A stretch of DNA of 64,000 nt from Glebionis coronaria. Taxonomy: Eukaryota > Streptophyta > Magnoliopsida > Asterales > Asteraceae. Made by a program: the position numbers and the translations under genes. Below are positions 11,544 to 21,304 of the stretch, in pieces. The DNA lies in assembly GCA_025667525.1 (NCBI GenBank), contig CM046875.1:530063079-530127078 (forward strand), read 5' to 3'. Each line of letters opens with the position of its first letter. Within the stretch, counting starts at the first letter, position 1. The notes under the pieces were generated by a model. That model had not been told where the DNA came from. It did no database searches and saw only the letters and a program-made list of their open reading frames with translations.

Positions 11544-11953
11544 ATGAAATACACTATCCGCTTGCACCATTATGGAAGGTTCACTTCAACCCTTGGAAGA
11601 AAATTTGTTGGTGGTCTCGTTGCAACCATAGACCAAGTCGACCTTCAAACTTTTTCAACAAATAAAATAAAATTTATCTTGACCAACAATATAGGTTACG
11701 ATCCTACCTCCTCAACATTTCTCTACATAAAAAACCTAATTGTTCTCTAGATACGGGCCTGCTCTCATTGGACGATGCTTTACAAGACCGTGAATTTATC
11801 CAAGCATATACGCATGTTCCTCGAACTGAATTACATGTGTATGTTTCTCGTGTCAAATTATCACCTTTGGTTGTGGCGGAACAAAACATCGATGAGGGTA
11901 ACAAACAAAGAAAACAAGATAAGCCTTCATGTTCAAGAAAACTATTTGAGTAA
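11544..11953 (+). pseudogene. PB1-like protein module 1 of MULE (frameshifted)
   Basis: From the ATG at 11544 the frame encodes YTIRLHHYGRFTS..GRKFVGG, the signature start of the PB1-like domain at the N-terminus of plant mudrA transposases. The frame closes at 11750, but the +2 frame continues the same domain (KPNCSLDTGLLSLDDAL..., then TELHVYVSRVKL) to the TAA at 11953. A single-base slip in the A-run near 11728-11734 joins the two, giving about 136 residues. There is no MuDR DNA-binding or transposase domain, so this is a stand-alone PB1-like gene lying downstream of, not fused to, the transposase. A displaced transposase N-terminus is the alternative. Confidence 0.7.
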
Positions 11954-12114
11954 TATGTAACAAGTGGGAACATCTTCATTAGTGTATGCTATGAATTTGT
12001 AACCCACTACTTTGTAATGCCTGCCCAACTTGTTGCTTTCAAAGTGACTAGTCTTATCAATCCTGCAAGAGAAATAAATGACCCACTGTTACATTTCATC
12101 TTTTTGTTATATAT

Positions 12115-12714
12115 ATGTCCTTACATTTACACTACAATCCATACTCATCTTTAATTCAATCTTCTCACATAAATAACATGTCAACTTCAAATCAAAATAC
12201 ATTCGAATTTCAGGTCAACCACAATGGCCATTTCAAACTTAAGCCCCTAAGATATGAACACGGTTCAGTACTAGATGTTAGTGTTCCACCAATGTTGTAT
12301 GCAGATATGGTTAGTTACATAAAATCAAAGCTAACTGTTCTATATTACACCCATATAACAATTGACAACATATATTACACACTACCACAAATCAACAACT
12401 TACAGGGTCTGAAAATAATAAAGAGCGATTACGATATCGATGTTATGTACGACATTGCTAAAGTCGTAAGAAAACTCCAGATTTACGTCTCTCATCAAAC
12501 GGTAGATTTAACCACGGCGTTGATTCCAAATGACGGTTCATTGGAGGAATCGTTATCGGGTATCATTTATGAAGAAACAAACCTAAAACTACAAGAGTCA
12601 CTCCGGTATCTACATCAAATGCAGAAACAGAAGAACAAAAGGTTAGATCACAATAGATCGTTCGGACTAATTAGAAAAGTAAAACCAACTACACCATATA
12701 CCCAAATCAACTAG
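12115..12714 (+). CDS. PB1-like protein module 2 of MULE
   Basis: A 199-codon frame from ATG 12115 (a second ATG at 12178 may be the real start). It has the PB1-like pattern: FEFQVNHNGHFKL, a hydrophobic MVSYIKSKLTVLYY segment, a GLKIIKSDYDIDVMYDIA block typical of the mudrA N-terminal module, and LQIYVSH at the end of the fold; then a basic, Gln-rich tail. It ends at TAG 12712. The same frame stays open beyond that stop for another 174 codons and encodes a further PB1-like module. Function is unknown; in transposases this region precedes the DNA-binding domain and may mediate protein contacts. Confidence 0.65.
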   Translation: MSLHLHYNPYSSLIQSSHINNMSTSNQNTFEFQVNHNGHFKLKPLRYEHGSVLDVSVPPMLYADMVSYIKSKLTVLYYTHITIDNIYYTLPQINNLQGLKIIKSDYDIDVMYDIAKVVRKLQIYVSHQTVDLTTALIPNDGSLEESLSGIIYEETNLKLQESLRYLHQMQKQKNKRLDHNRSFGLIRKVKPTTPYTQIN

Positions 12715-13239
12715 AATTTTCTTGTTCACAATAGTGGCCAATTGGTGATAGATACAACAAATAACCCAACATATGTCAACGGTGGTACAATGATGATCAA
12801 CATCCCAAGAATGAAACTTAAAGATATTAAACAATATCTTTTAAACATTCTTTCTTACAACATCCATGCTCTTTATTACAAAATAAATTATTACGAGAAA
12901 TCTCACACAATCAAACTAAGGAACAACTATGACATGCATGTCATGTTCGACATCTCAGCAGCGCACGGCATGTTGGAGATGTACATCGACCATATAGGTG
13001 TGGATTTTATTATACGAAACTACATATGTTCAAATGCTGCCCTGGCAGAAATGATGGCCGATGTAATAACAGGTTACAAAGGTGAAAATGAAGATGAAAA
13101 TAAGGAAGTAACACAAAATGATTTCACAAATGACCAAATGATTGAATGGGCCGAACAAGAACACCTGGAGAACGAGGAGATTAAAGAAATTGCCCGCAAT
13201 AGACCTAAAAGGTTCCTCTTATCTACTAACTACAATTAA
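12715..13239 (+). CDS. PB1-like protein module 3 of MULE, in frame with module 2
   Basis: Immediately after TAG 12712-12714 the same frame reads NFLVHNSGQLVIDTTNNPTY and continues to TAA 13239. The first in-frame ATG is at 12790, already inside the domain, so initiation there would lose its first strand. It shows the PB1-like core (LKDIKQYLLNILSYN, ALYYKINYY, NNYDMHVMFDISAA, LEMYIDHIGVDF) and an acidic tail ending NRPKRFLL. The best reading is that modules 2 and 3 were one tandem-domain protein of about 374 residues now split by a nonsense codon. Stop readthrough is possible, but the following AAT is not the CARYYA context known for leaky UAG. Confidence 0.6.
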   Translation, partial: NFLVHNSGQLVIDTTNNPTYVNGGTMMINIPRMKLKDIKQYLLNILSYNIHALYYKINYYEKSHTIKLRNNYDMHVMFDISAAHGMLEMYIDHIGVDFIIRNYICSNAALAEMMADVITGYKGENEDENKEVTQNDFTNDQMIEWAEQEHLENEEIKEIARNRPKRFLLSTNYN

Positions 13240-13587
13240 CATCATTTGTTAGTAGTATTCAGACTGTCTTATTAATATGCTAAATTTAATCTTTATTATA
13301 TTATTTTATTTTTCTTTATGTATCAAATGTCATTCCAATATTCAATTACTCATCACATGTACTATGACATTTGTTTGATTCGAATATCTAAATTAGCACA
13401 TCAAATCACTGACAATGTCCTTCATCTCATATACTTTTTCCCGAGTATATCATTGCCTTAGCTGGATGCTCACATGATTTCACTGCTTTAAATGTCAAGG
13501 AATCAGTGGACCATTTTTCTCATATTATTTGCATTCATATGTCATTATTATAACGCTGTGATAGCAACTACACATATTCGTATTCTC

Positions 13588-13595
13588 TATATATT
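13588..13595 (+). promoter_or_regulatory. TATA box of the 105-codon ORF
   Basis: TATATATT, preceded by TTCTC, lies about 63-70 bp upstream of the ATG at 13658. The leader between them is A/C-rich (CCCACCCACACAATTCAC), as in plant 5' leaders. Inferred from spacing only. Confidence 0.45.
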
Positions 13596-13657
13596 ACATA
13601 AAATTAATCTCCCACCCACACAATTCACAAACAATATTTCTCCCACACTAACATAAG

Positions 13658-13975
13658 ATGGATGCTTCTTCAAATCAACTTAGAACAGATGTTACTGAGA
13701 GCATACAACGGGATCTGCAAGATGAGACCACACTTGCACACAATTTGGTGACAGAATTGAATTGTTACTTCCGACGAATGCGTGCCCGTGAACCACAAAT
13801 TAGGTTGGTGGAGTTTATGCAAATGACAACCGTTACCAGTTACGGGTTGCATACACTTCTTATGGCTCAAGAAGCAGATCAACGTATGTATGACAACTTG
13901 AATGAAGCAAGGAAAAATTTGTTGATAACTATTGCTAAGAAGGAACGATTAATTCGTAACTACAGATCGATATAA
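13658..13975 (+). CDS. Unidentified 105-residue helical protein of MULE
   Basis: An intact ATG-to-TAA frame begins MDASSNQLRTDVTESIQRDL. The protein is charged and likely almost wholly alpha-helical (segments ETTLAHNLVTELNCYFRRMR and AQEADQRMYDNLNEARKNLL have heptad-like spacing and could form a coiled coil) and ends in a basic KKERLIRNYRSI tail. No signal peptide, membrane segment or metal-binding motif is present. I do not recognise a family. It is the last gene before the right TIR, has its own TATA-like box and an AT-rich 3' flank, and unlike its neighbours shows no stop or frameshift, which suggests it is recent or maintained. Confidence 0.6.
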   Translation: MDASSNQLRTDVTESIQRDLQDETTLAHNLVTELNCYFRRMRAREPQIRLVEFMQMTTVTSYGLHTLLMAQEADQRMYDNLNEARKNLLITIAKKERLIRNYRSI

Positions 13976-14774
13976 ATTATCCAATCATGTAACAAAATTA
14001 TCTTGTTACTTTTATCTTTTGTGTTTTCCTTTGTTTTTAGTAATTCTAATAATATTATGCTTTGAATACAACCATGAAGGTATCAAGTAATTAATGTTTG
14101 ATCAATTTGCGCATCAAATTTTTTAAATACTTATTTGCAGTTCAAAATATATCTCAAAATATATACTAACCATGCATGTAGAGGAAATTCGTATATTCTT
14201 TTTTACACATAATATATTTTTTCTTTCGACTGTTTATTTTTTTAATTTTTTCTATCATAACGTTATATAAAATTTGCGCATACTACATACTTACTCATTT
14301 TTTAAACAGAAAATAATATAAAAATTTGGATACACCACTTTGGGACATATTTTAAAATAAACCAATACGATAATTACTAACCATGCTTGTAAAGATAGTC
14401 TTAAAAAAATTTTCTGTTTTTCTTCAAAATATTCTTGAGTGCCATCCTTTGCCCATTAATATATTATTCATCTAAAAATTACTTTTTACGAAATTTATCT
14501 CTACGCGAAGAGCTCTTTAAAAACTACTCAACATGCCAATAAAATTTAAAAAAAAAATCATCATAACGATAAACTTAACATGCGCAAAGTAGGGGTTACA
14601 CACTATTTTTAATAACTTTTCAAACATTACCAAAATAATTTAATTTAAAAAAATAAAAAAATTTCCATGTATACTCGGGAAGCATTTAATGGGATTACGT
14701 ATAAAGGTTAAAAAGGTGGTCCCCTTGTCTGAAAAAGCTGCATATGCAGTATTTGTGCAGCCGAGGCAATGTTT

Positions 14775-14925
14775 TTTTTTATGTAACGCGTAAAAATCCA
14801 ACACGTGGCAAAGTCAACCTCGTTGTATATGTTTCCCGAGCTTCATGGCCATATTAGTAAATCTAGGTGAATGTGGCATCTGCAGGACAAGGACTACAAA
14901 AAGTGGCCCTGCCTGTGATTTTCGC
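14775..14925 (-). repeat. Right TIR of MULE
   Basis: Inverted copy of the left TIR, ending GGCCCTGCCTGTGATTTTCGC just before the 9-bp duplication. The region just inside (14240-14770) is AT-rich non-coding DNA. Confidence 0.88.
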
Positions 14926-15225
14926 TTTATGTAAGCTAGCTTGCATTAGGTTAAATTACCTTTTTCTCAACCAAAGTATAAAATACACGCAAAATATTGA
15001 TGAACATGCAAAATATTGATGAACATCCAAACACTTAAGTAAGGCTTATAAGCTTATTATATATAAGCCATAAATGGCTTATATAACATTATATAAGCCC
15101 AATACATAAGCTTAACCAAACACCCCCTTAGGCTATGTTAGACTTAACTGGGTTATTCACCCGTCTTATTTATGTCAGGCTTAGTTAGCTAGCTTGCACT
15201 AGTGTAGATTACATTTTTCTTTACC
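14926..15225 (+). repeat. Duplicated segment copy A, right flank of MULE, with a short internal repeat
   Basis: After the 9-bp duplication the text GTAAGCTAGCTTGCATTAGG resumes the match to copy B (59165-59217). A diverged copy of the same motif follows at 15190-15225 (GCTAGCTTGCACTAGTGTAG). Between them is a TATAAGC/GCTTATA-rich palindromic stretch ending CCAAACACCCCCTTAGG (about 15030-15130), a form typical of a hAT- or Harbinger-type MITE end. Confidence 0.55.
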
Positions 15226-16275
15226 TAACGAAGTCATGTGCCAATCTCCGTTAGGTAGAGGACCGGGATAGCCAGGTAACGTTTCCACCATCGTCTTAGA
15301 GCTAATGTGCGTGAAGGAAACAGTGAAAAGAAGGATTACATATGACTTGCTTGTGGTCATTTTGACTATTTAGTGCACTGTTTTTTGTCTGAGGCTCATA
15401 GAAAACGTTGTTTGATTTTGTAACCGAATTTGGTCCACATCTTCATGAGCAGTAAATATAGTTCTGATTCAATTCTGCATACCCAAACAGCTTATCTGAA
15501 CATAGTAAATGCATGCACAGTTATTATCGAATCAACCTATTAACCAAAAAGTATTACACAAGAGTTGGGCTATAAATAGCCACAAATCTCTCTCTCAACA
15601 GGACATGTTATGTTCTCTCTCTACTATTCTCATTTCTGTCTTAAAACTCTCCCTTTAAATCTCCTGTGTGAAAGATGGTATGTGTTGCTCGGTCCCATGT
15701 TCTTTGGTATCATGCTCTTCGTACCGGTGATACCTACGATATGTGTTGTTCGGTGAAAGGAGGGAATGTGTGGTCTGGTTTATTCCTCTGGTAGGGGTTG
15801 TTCGGTTAGTGGAACAAGGGTATATGTGGTCCGGTCCCATATTCTCTGGCCGCGATCCTCCCGTATGGTTTGGGGTATGTAAGAGGGTTATATAGTGTCG
15901 TCTGGACCATATTGCCCAAACCACGTCTTGCTAGTTCAGATATCTTGATCGTAGATCCATAACTCGAACTAAAATGTTGTAAGCTTTCTAATTTCTCTCT
16001 TTGCTTATATCACTACTATGAATAACTGGCTCTAAGTAGACGTTTGCGTCACCATGTATCTATGATTTGCTAAACGTTAATGTAAGCTTTTATATAGTTT
16101 ACAGTAATTGTGAAAACCATTAGGACGAGTATTAAACATGTAGATTGTCCTCATGTTTCAAGTGAATATAGTAATCACTAAAAAAAATAGATATTTTTCG
16201 CATTTTTTTACATATTTTAAATAAATGTGTAAAATATTTTGAGTTTATTTACATTTATAATTGAGTAAAAATTAA
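15226..16275. other. Unassigned region with TATA-like box and a ~170-bp imperfect repeat
   Basis: A TATAAATAG motif at 15571-15579 is followed by CT-rich leader-like sequence (CTCTCTCTCAACAGG). Downstream, GTATGTGTTGCTCGGTCCCA.. (15679) and a related TATATGTGGTCCGGTCCCAT.. (15820) show a diverged repeat with ATGTTCTTTGG/ATATTCTCTGG after each. No credible coding frame follows; the minus-strand frame at 15655-15924 is simply the low-stop complement of these repeats. It could be an old LTR. Confidence 0.35.
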
Positions 16276-17496
16276 GAGTGAAATGCACTTTTCATACCTG
16301 TGGTATGTCCAGATTGCACATATAGTAACTCTCGTCTTCTTAAACTGCAGGCGGCCTACCTGGTCTTCCATTAAGTGTTTACTTTGCTACTTTCACCATA
16401 ACAAGCGTTATCCGTTGACCGTTATCTTTCGTTGCTACAGGGGCTTTTTTGTCCATTTCCTTTATTTTAATATCAGTTTGTCACTTCCTTTTTTCCTCAC
16501 CACCATTTCTGCATATCAACACTTTTTGCATTGTTGCATTAACTCAAAGTGCAGGTAAGTAACATTCATATTCACGTGACATCTATCATAAACAACTAAA
16601 TCCCACCACAATCAAAAGTCATCACTGATCAAATAAAAAATCATATCGAAACCCAAATCACCCATACATATCGAAACAAAACTCAAATCACCCGACCTTA
16701 ATCACAAAATCATAAACAACAATAGATCTAATCAAAGAACACGATAAAGGAATCACATGCAACTAATAAGGAACAAACACTTTTCTTCATTACTAAGAAA
16801 GCTATTATGTTAAGGAGTAAACTCTTTATTGTGGCTTAAAATCACAACAATAAGTTTCAAGGCTCTTAGAAGAAGTAAATAATGATTGTTTTAAATTTAA
16901 AATCGTTATATTGGAGGAAACGTGTATCAATGATCAATCGTCACAATATTCACAGATCTAATCAAACAATACCCTCGTCACAATATTTACCACCATTCAT
17001 CTTCAATATTTACAAGGGTTTTGATGGGTTCATCGACTTTTCATCTTCAATGTGTGGAACAGCGGTGTCGTCAATGTGCGTGAGTATAAGGGTTTTGATG
17101 GGGTTAGGATTTTGAATAATAGTAGATGGTGGTTTATGAAAGATGATATACTGATTACGGTCGTTTGGAGTTGAGTTATCAGCAAGATTTGTTGATGGGT
17201 AAATGTGTTTGTGAGAAATTAAGATATTAAAGTGATGTTGGGTAGTGCTGATGGAATACTGGTGCTGGAATGGGAACAGTGGTGGTGGGATGATGATGAA
17301 GTGGTGTTTTGGGAAGAAAGATAAAGAAAAAGACAAAATTACCCTATTAGTAATGGTCAAAGTTTAACAAATGTTAAGTCAAAGTACGAAAATGAACACT
17401 TATTTAAAGACCAGTGAGGTCGCGTGCACTTTCAGAAGACCAGTAACTAAAAGTGCAATCTGGACAAACCACAGGTATAAAAAGTGCATTTCACTC
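16276..17496. mobile_element. Non-autonomous MULE-type element, 1221 bp
   Basis: Left GAGTGAAATGCACTTTTCAT and right ATAAAAAGTGCATTTCACTC are inverted repeats that remain alignable for about 45 bp (CCTGTGGT, GTCCAGATTGCAC). A perfect 10-bp duplication TAAAAATTAA flanks it (16266-16275 and 17497-17506), fitting MULE-type 8-11-bp duplications. The interior holds short open frames (16283-16558; 17010-17360 minus) without recognisable domains. The second MULE at 59218 has a similar GAGTAAAATGCAAGTTTG start. Confidence 0.85.
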
Positions 17497-17506
17497 TAAA
17501 AATTAA

Positions 17507-18419
17507 TTAAATAAATAAGTGTAATATTTTTTGAAAAAGCACACATATAATATTTACAAATAAAAGTTTACACTTTATAGACTGAAATATTTCATAACTT
17601 CTCCACACTTTCAATGTCGACCCCATTTTGTTACACTACTAATGAATTTTTTACATTAAAAATCGTGGAGTTTTTTACAACTATTATATGTGTGATGTTT
17701 TAAATTTTACTCACACTTATTTATATAATTAATTTTTTACACAATTATATTTGTTAATTTACTCAAAATATTATCCACGTTATTTAAAAGTGTGTGATAA
17801 AATATACAATTTTTTTATATAAAATATGTAAAGGTTTTTGCATCTCATTTACGATCATGCACAGAGAAGTTAAGTTGAAATCATCAAAATCAAAACCATC
17901 CGACTTATATTTTAGAGCGAATTGACTTACAATAATTTTATCGGTATATCCATGTTTGGACTGAAACTTTATACATGTTGGCCACTATAGTATGAATAAA
18001 AACAACTATGAAAGGCTTTTATCATTTGTTTGTTGAAGGACTATAGAAAACTGATGCATATTCTGTTACAAGAACTCTAGTACATATATTGGGTTTTTAA
18101 AAAGTATTACTAAAAAAATGGAAAATTAGTTTTTAATTTTTATCGAATTGACCAAATAACCCGATGCATTATTTATGTAGTCCGAATATGACCCGATAAC
18201 ACCATCGAGTTATTAGGTTCGGGTAAGATATTTAATCCGATAAACCTTATCTGGTTCGGATTAAAGTTCGGGCCAGGTTAACCTGACCCTACTGACACCC
18301 TATGGAGTATTTGTTTCATACAAGCAATGAACGTCCATCGTTTAACAACTATTCACACCCCTTCGATTGATTATTTTATAAACATCTGGCTTATTTTTCT
18401 CCGTTACTAGGACTTCAAG
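17507..18419. other. AT-rich non-coding DNA
   Basis: No gene seen. About 17740-17840 has weak inverted similarity to 16190-16260 (TTTTACATATTTTA...AAATATTTTGAG), possibly remains of an older element into which the 1221-bp element inserted. About 18150-18300 carries CCCGATAA/TTCGGGT motifs of a degraded MITE. Confidence 0.4.
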
Positions 18420-19742
18420 AAGGTAGAATGGTCAAGAAGTCGTGGCTTGGCATCTTGTTGAGATTATAAGGTGACTTCTTAGCAGCTAAGGTTATATCAT
18501 CTGGGTAGCATCACTGTTGCAAAAAGCATCACACACATAAAAAGATACGATGTCCATAATTTTCTCTTCAACCACAAACCTTTCTTTTTGGCCAACCTGA
18601 AACCATTAGCAACATAATGCCTTGCCCCAAGTACTAACTCCTGAACCCTTGATAATTCATGCGGGGATTCATATTTTCAGGACCAAAACAGTAGGCACCG
18701 TCGTTGATGTATCAAGGGACTCACACTCATTAGGAGATGTGGCATATTAAGGGCCTTACTCATCACTCGGGGTTTCCCAAGAATAGTTTCCACATAGATA
18801 ATAAAGGGGTCTGAAACTATGATATCATTTTTTCCATGAAATCTTTTAGATAGTTGACACTCTCTCTAGCATAGAGTTCCTCAACACATGCAATGAAGCC
18901 GGTATCATTCTCCAAGGTACATACAACTATATGATCAAGGTTATCAAGAATGCCCAGAACCTCAACAAGTATATGATAACGACCACGACTACACTTAATA
19001 GAGATACACAGAACATGCGATGCACAAAACTTCATATCACCCCTTGTGTGAGCACGAGTGTTTTCAAATTCTCCGATCAGGGTTGCGTTTTTGGAAATCA
19101 ACTTCTCTAAACCAAAAGGGCTATTATATTCTCACACATTACATCGTGCACGTTTTCTAGTTGGATGACGTTGCCTTTCTACAGATTAGGTCCCATGATT
19201 TTCGCCTTCAAAGCCTTTTAGGTCGTTCTAGCAAAAACAAGATCAAAGTGTAAACATTTACAATTGTCAAATGAAGGAATCGCCTTAGTAACATAGAGAA
19301 TGAGTGCGCCTTTAGGATCACGTTTTCTTATGACATTGGCATACATGCTGTCATTCTACGTACTGTATAGGTTCTTCACATGGTCTTTTTGTGCACCGAA
19401 AGGGGAAGACGGACAAGAGATCTTCATCTCAACTAACGAGTTAGCAAAAAACCACTTATGTATTACTATCTTAATCAATTCTTGATTTCTTTATTTTAAA
19501 TGATCACTCTTTAATTTGACACCAAAATGATTCAACCTTGTATATAAGTCTTCAAAATCTTATTCTATATAAGCTTTAATCACATTTTTTATTGTATAAA
19601 AACAAAGATCAAGAAACGCACTGTTACCCTAAAGACAATTCACGATTTCTAGTTCAGGTAGATTAGATATAGAAGTAAACATAAAGTTTCATAATGTAAA
19701 CGACCATCCATCCTTAATACAAGAAAAAACAACATCTTCACA
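18420..19742 (-). pseudogene. eEF2 pseudogene, 3' part (minus strand), left of CACTA
   Basis: Read on the minus strand this continues the elongation factor 2 homology interrupted by the CACTA element: CEDVVFSCIKDGWSFTL (about 19742-19690, matching the G-domain end), a domain II-like stretch, then the domain III/IV block ISKNATLIGEFENTRAHTRG, HILVEVLGILDNLDHIVVC and CVEELYARESVNYLKDFMEK (19080-18820). Weaker matches continue to about 18430 (AKPRLL). eEF2 is the GTPase that moves ribosomes along mRNA and is about 840 residues. Stops and frameshifts throughout (for example right after 18817) make it a pseudogene. Confidence 0.85.
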
Positions 19743-19759
19743 CACTACAACAAAATCAT

Positions 19760-20265
19760 TGTTTAGGGTCGGACTAAAATTAGGGTCGAAATTTTCGACC
19801 CTAAATTGAGGTGGGGCCCACACATTTTCAACCCAAAAGAGCCCAAAAAGGCTGGTCAAAAAGCAGGTGGGACCCAAAACATTTAGGGTCGAAATTTCGA
19901 CCCTAAATTAAAAGTTTTAAAAAAAATTAATTTATTTTTTATATAAATTATTTTTAATAATTAAAAACTATTTTAAAAGAATTAAATTTTAATTTTATTA
20001 ATTTAGGGTCGAAATTTCGACCCTAAATATAAAATTTAAAATAATTTTAATTTATGTATTATATATTATATTTATAATAACTAAAAATAATTTTAAAAAA
20101 AAATTATTTTTAATATTTAAAACTTTAGGGTCGAATTTTCGACCCTAAATTTAAAATTTTAAAAATTTTTCACGAAAAATTTAAAATTTCACACGAAAAT
20201 TTTTCACGAAAAATTTTAAATATTCGCGGTTTATATTTAGGGTCGAAATTTCGACCCTAAATTAT
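19760..20265. repeat. Left subterminal palindromic repeats of CACTA
   Basis: At least five palindromes of the form TTAGGGTCGAAA-TTTCGACCCTAA occur (about 19785, 19882, 20002, 20124, 20236), spaced about 115-120 bp apart by AT-rich sequence. In En/Spm, short subterminal motifs bind TNPA; these are the natural candidates here. Confidence 0.85.
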
Positions 20266-20737
20266 TATTTTTTTTTTTAAGTGTTAATGCTTTTAAAATA
20301 TTAATATATGTATATATTTAGATGTATTGTACGTGAAGCGCGGGCTGTGCGCTTTGCGGGCAATGTATTGTCAGTTTGAACGCGTTAAATTTAAGATGTT
20401 GTTGCAACCGATAAATTAATCTGAAATAGCATGGCTTGTTTAAAATCCGGGTGACAGAAACATACCTGATTACTTATAGAAAGTGTAAGGATCGGTGTGA
20501 CTCAAACAAACTAAACTCTCACAATGATTCAAGCTAGAATACTAATTACTCATAGAACCAAACACTACTTTATTCCAAATATTACATAAAACCTTTTGTA
20601 ATATCACATGAGAGACTTACAGACAAACACTCCTAAACATAATTTTATTCGTCACGGACACTTAAACACGCGCTTAATTAAACATGGATATTACTACGAT
20701 ATTAGACTCGTAAACACGGAAAAAAACACATCACAAA

Positions 20738-21202
20738 CTAGTTCAAACTAAGGTTCCCCATGTCATCGTAAAGGTCATGAAGTAGTGCAGCTGAATCCAT
20801 TGTGTGCCTATCGGAGTGGCGGTACAACTCTATCGTACGCTCAAGGACCATTATCATTCCATTCAAGCGCACACAGTTTGCACACGCTGAAGAGCTTGGA
20901 GAAGAAACTGGAATCGTTGAAGGTCTGGGAGAAGAGCTTGGAGGAGAAAAGCTCGTTGAAGGTCTTGAAGAAGAGCTTGGAGGAGAAAAGCTCATTGAAC
21001 CTCCAAGAGAATTGATTAGTAGTTGTACGCGTTCGTCTTTCCATAAAAAAAATTTGCATCCATACGAAACTGGAGGTTGAACCCGTGAACGTGGACAAGC
21101 ATAGTACAGTCTACCAAAGTTTTCAGTTGTCCACGATTCTCGAAGAACTACATCTCCACGTCCACACTTGCACGGAAAAGCTTCATGCTTCAACATGTAC
21201 AT
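20738..21202 (-). CDS. GRF-type zinc-finger protein (CACTA cargo)
   Basis: A 154-residue intact frame, ATG at 21202. Residues about 8-60 form a GRF-type zinc finger: CKCGRG, WTTENFGRLYYACP with the GR-YYACP core, and CKFFLWKDE. A low-complexity Ser/Pro repeat follows (three SFSPPSSS/SPRPST units, about residues 70-105), then a helical tail (LNGMIMVLERTIELY). GRF fingers bind single-stranded DNA in several DNA-repair proteins; many plant copies are short proteins of unknown role. It lies antisense to the TNPA-like gene. The Ser/Pro repeat coincides with a DNA-level tandem repeat (about 20895-21000). Whether it serves the transposon or is captured is unknown. Confidence 0.75.
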   Translation of the reverse strand: MYMLKHEAFPCKCGRGDVVLRESWTTENFGRLYYACPRSRVQPPVSYGCKFFLWKDERVQLLINSLGGSMSFSPPSSSSRPSTSFSPPSSSPRPSTIPVSSPSSSACANCVRLNGMIMVLERTIELYRHSDRHTMDSAALLHDLYDDMGNLSLN

Positions 21203-21304
21203 AATAACAATTTGTTTATGATGATAAGTGTGTGTGATCTGCTGGTGGTTGTGATGATAAGGAGTGTGTGTGGTTCTCTTTTTATGCTAAAAAAGTGAGG
21301 GAAA

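Larger units (their letters stand above)
5590..14925 (+). mobile_element. Complete 9.3-kb Mutator-like element (MULE) with Ulp1 and PB1-like cargo
   Basis: Terminal inverted repeats of about 150 bp start GCGAAAATTACAGGCAGGGC on the left and end in the complement on the right. Both are flanked by the perfect 9-bp duplication TTTATGTAA (5581-5589, 14926-14934), diagnostic of MULEs. Inside, all on the plus strand, are a DUF1985-Ulp1 protease gene (6104-9370), a broken mudrA transposase (9719-11278), three PB1-like modules (11544-13239) and a 105-codon ORF (13658-13975). MULEs carrying a Ulp1-like gene are known in plants as Kaonashi (KI) elements; this resembles them by content. Segment B near 59160 is the unoccupied site. 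The transposase is damaged, so mobility would need help in trans. Confidence 0.93.

Noticed and set aside
15655..15924. 89-codon minus-strand frame
   Set aside because: It coincides with diverged GGTATGTGTTG/TCGGTCCCAT repeats, with no domain and no plausible promoter on that strand.
16190..17840. A larger element enclosing the 1221-bp MULE-type element
   Set aside because: Inverted similarity of the outer parts is weak and AT-rich, and no target duplication was found.
20785..21098. Overlapping plus- and minus-strand frames across the GRF ORF
   Set aside because: They are shadows produced by the Ser/Pro-coding DNA repeat; only the minus frame 20738-21202 has a recognisable domain.
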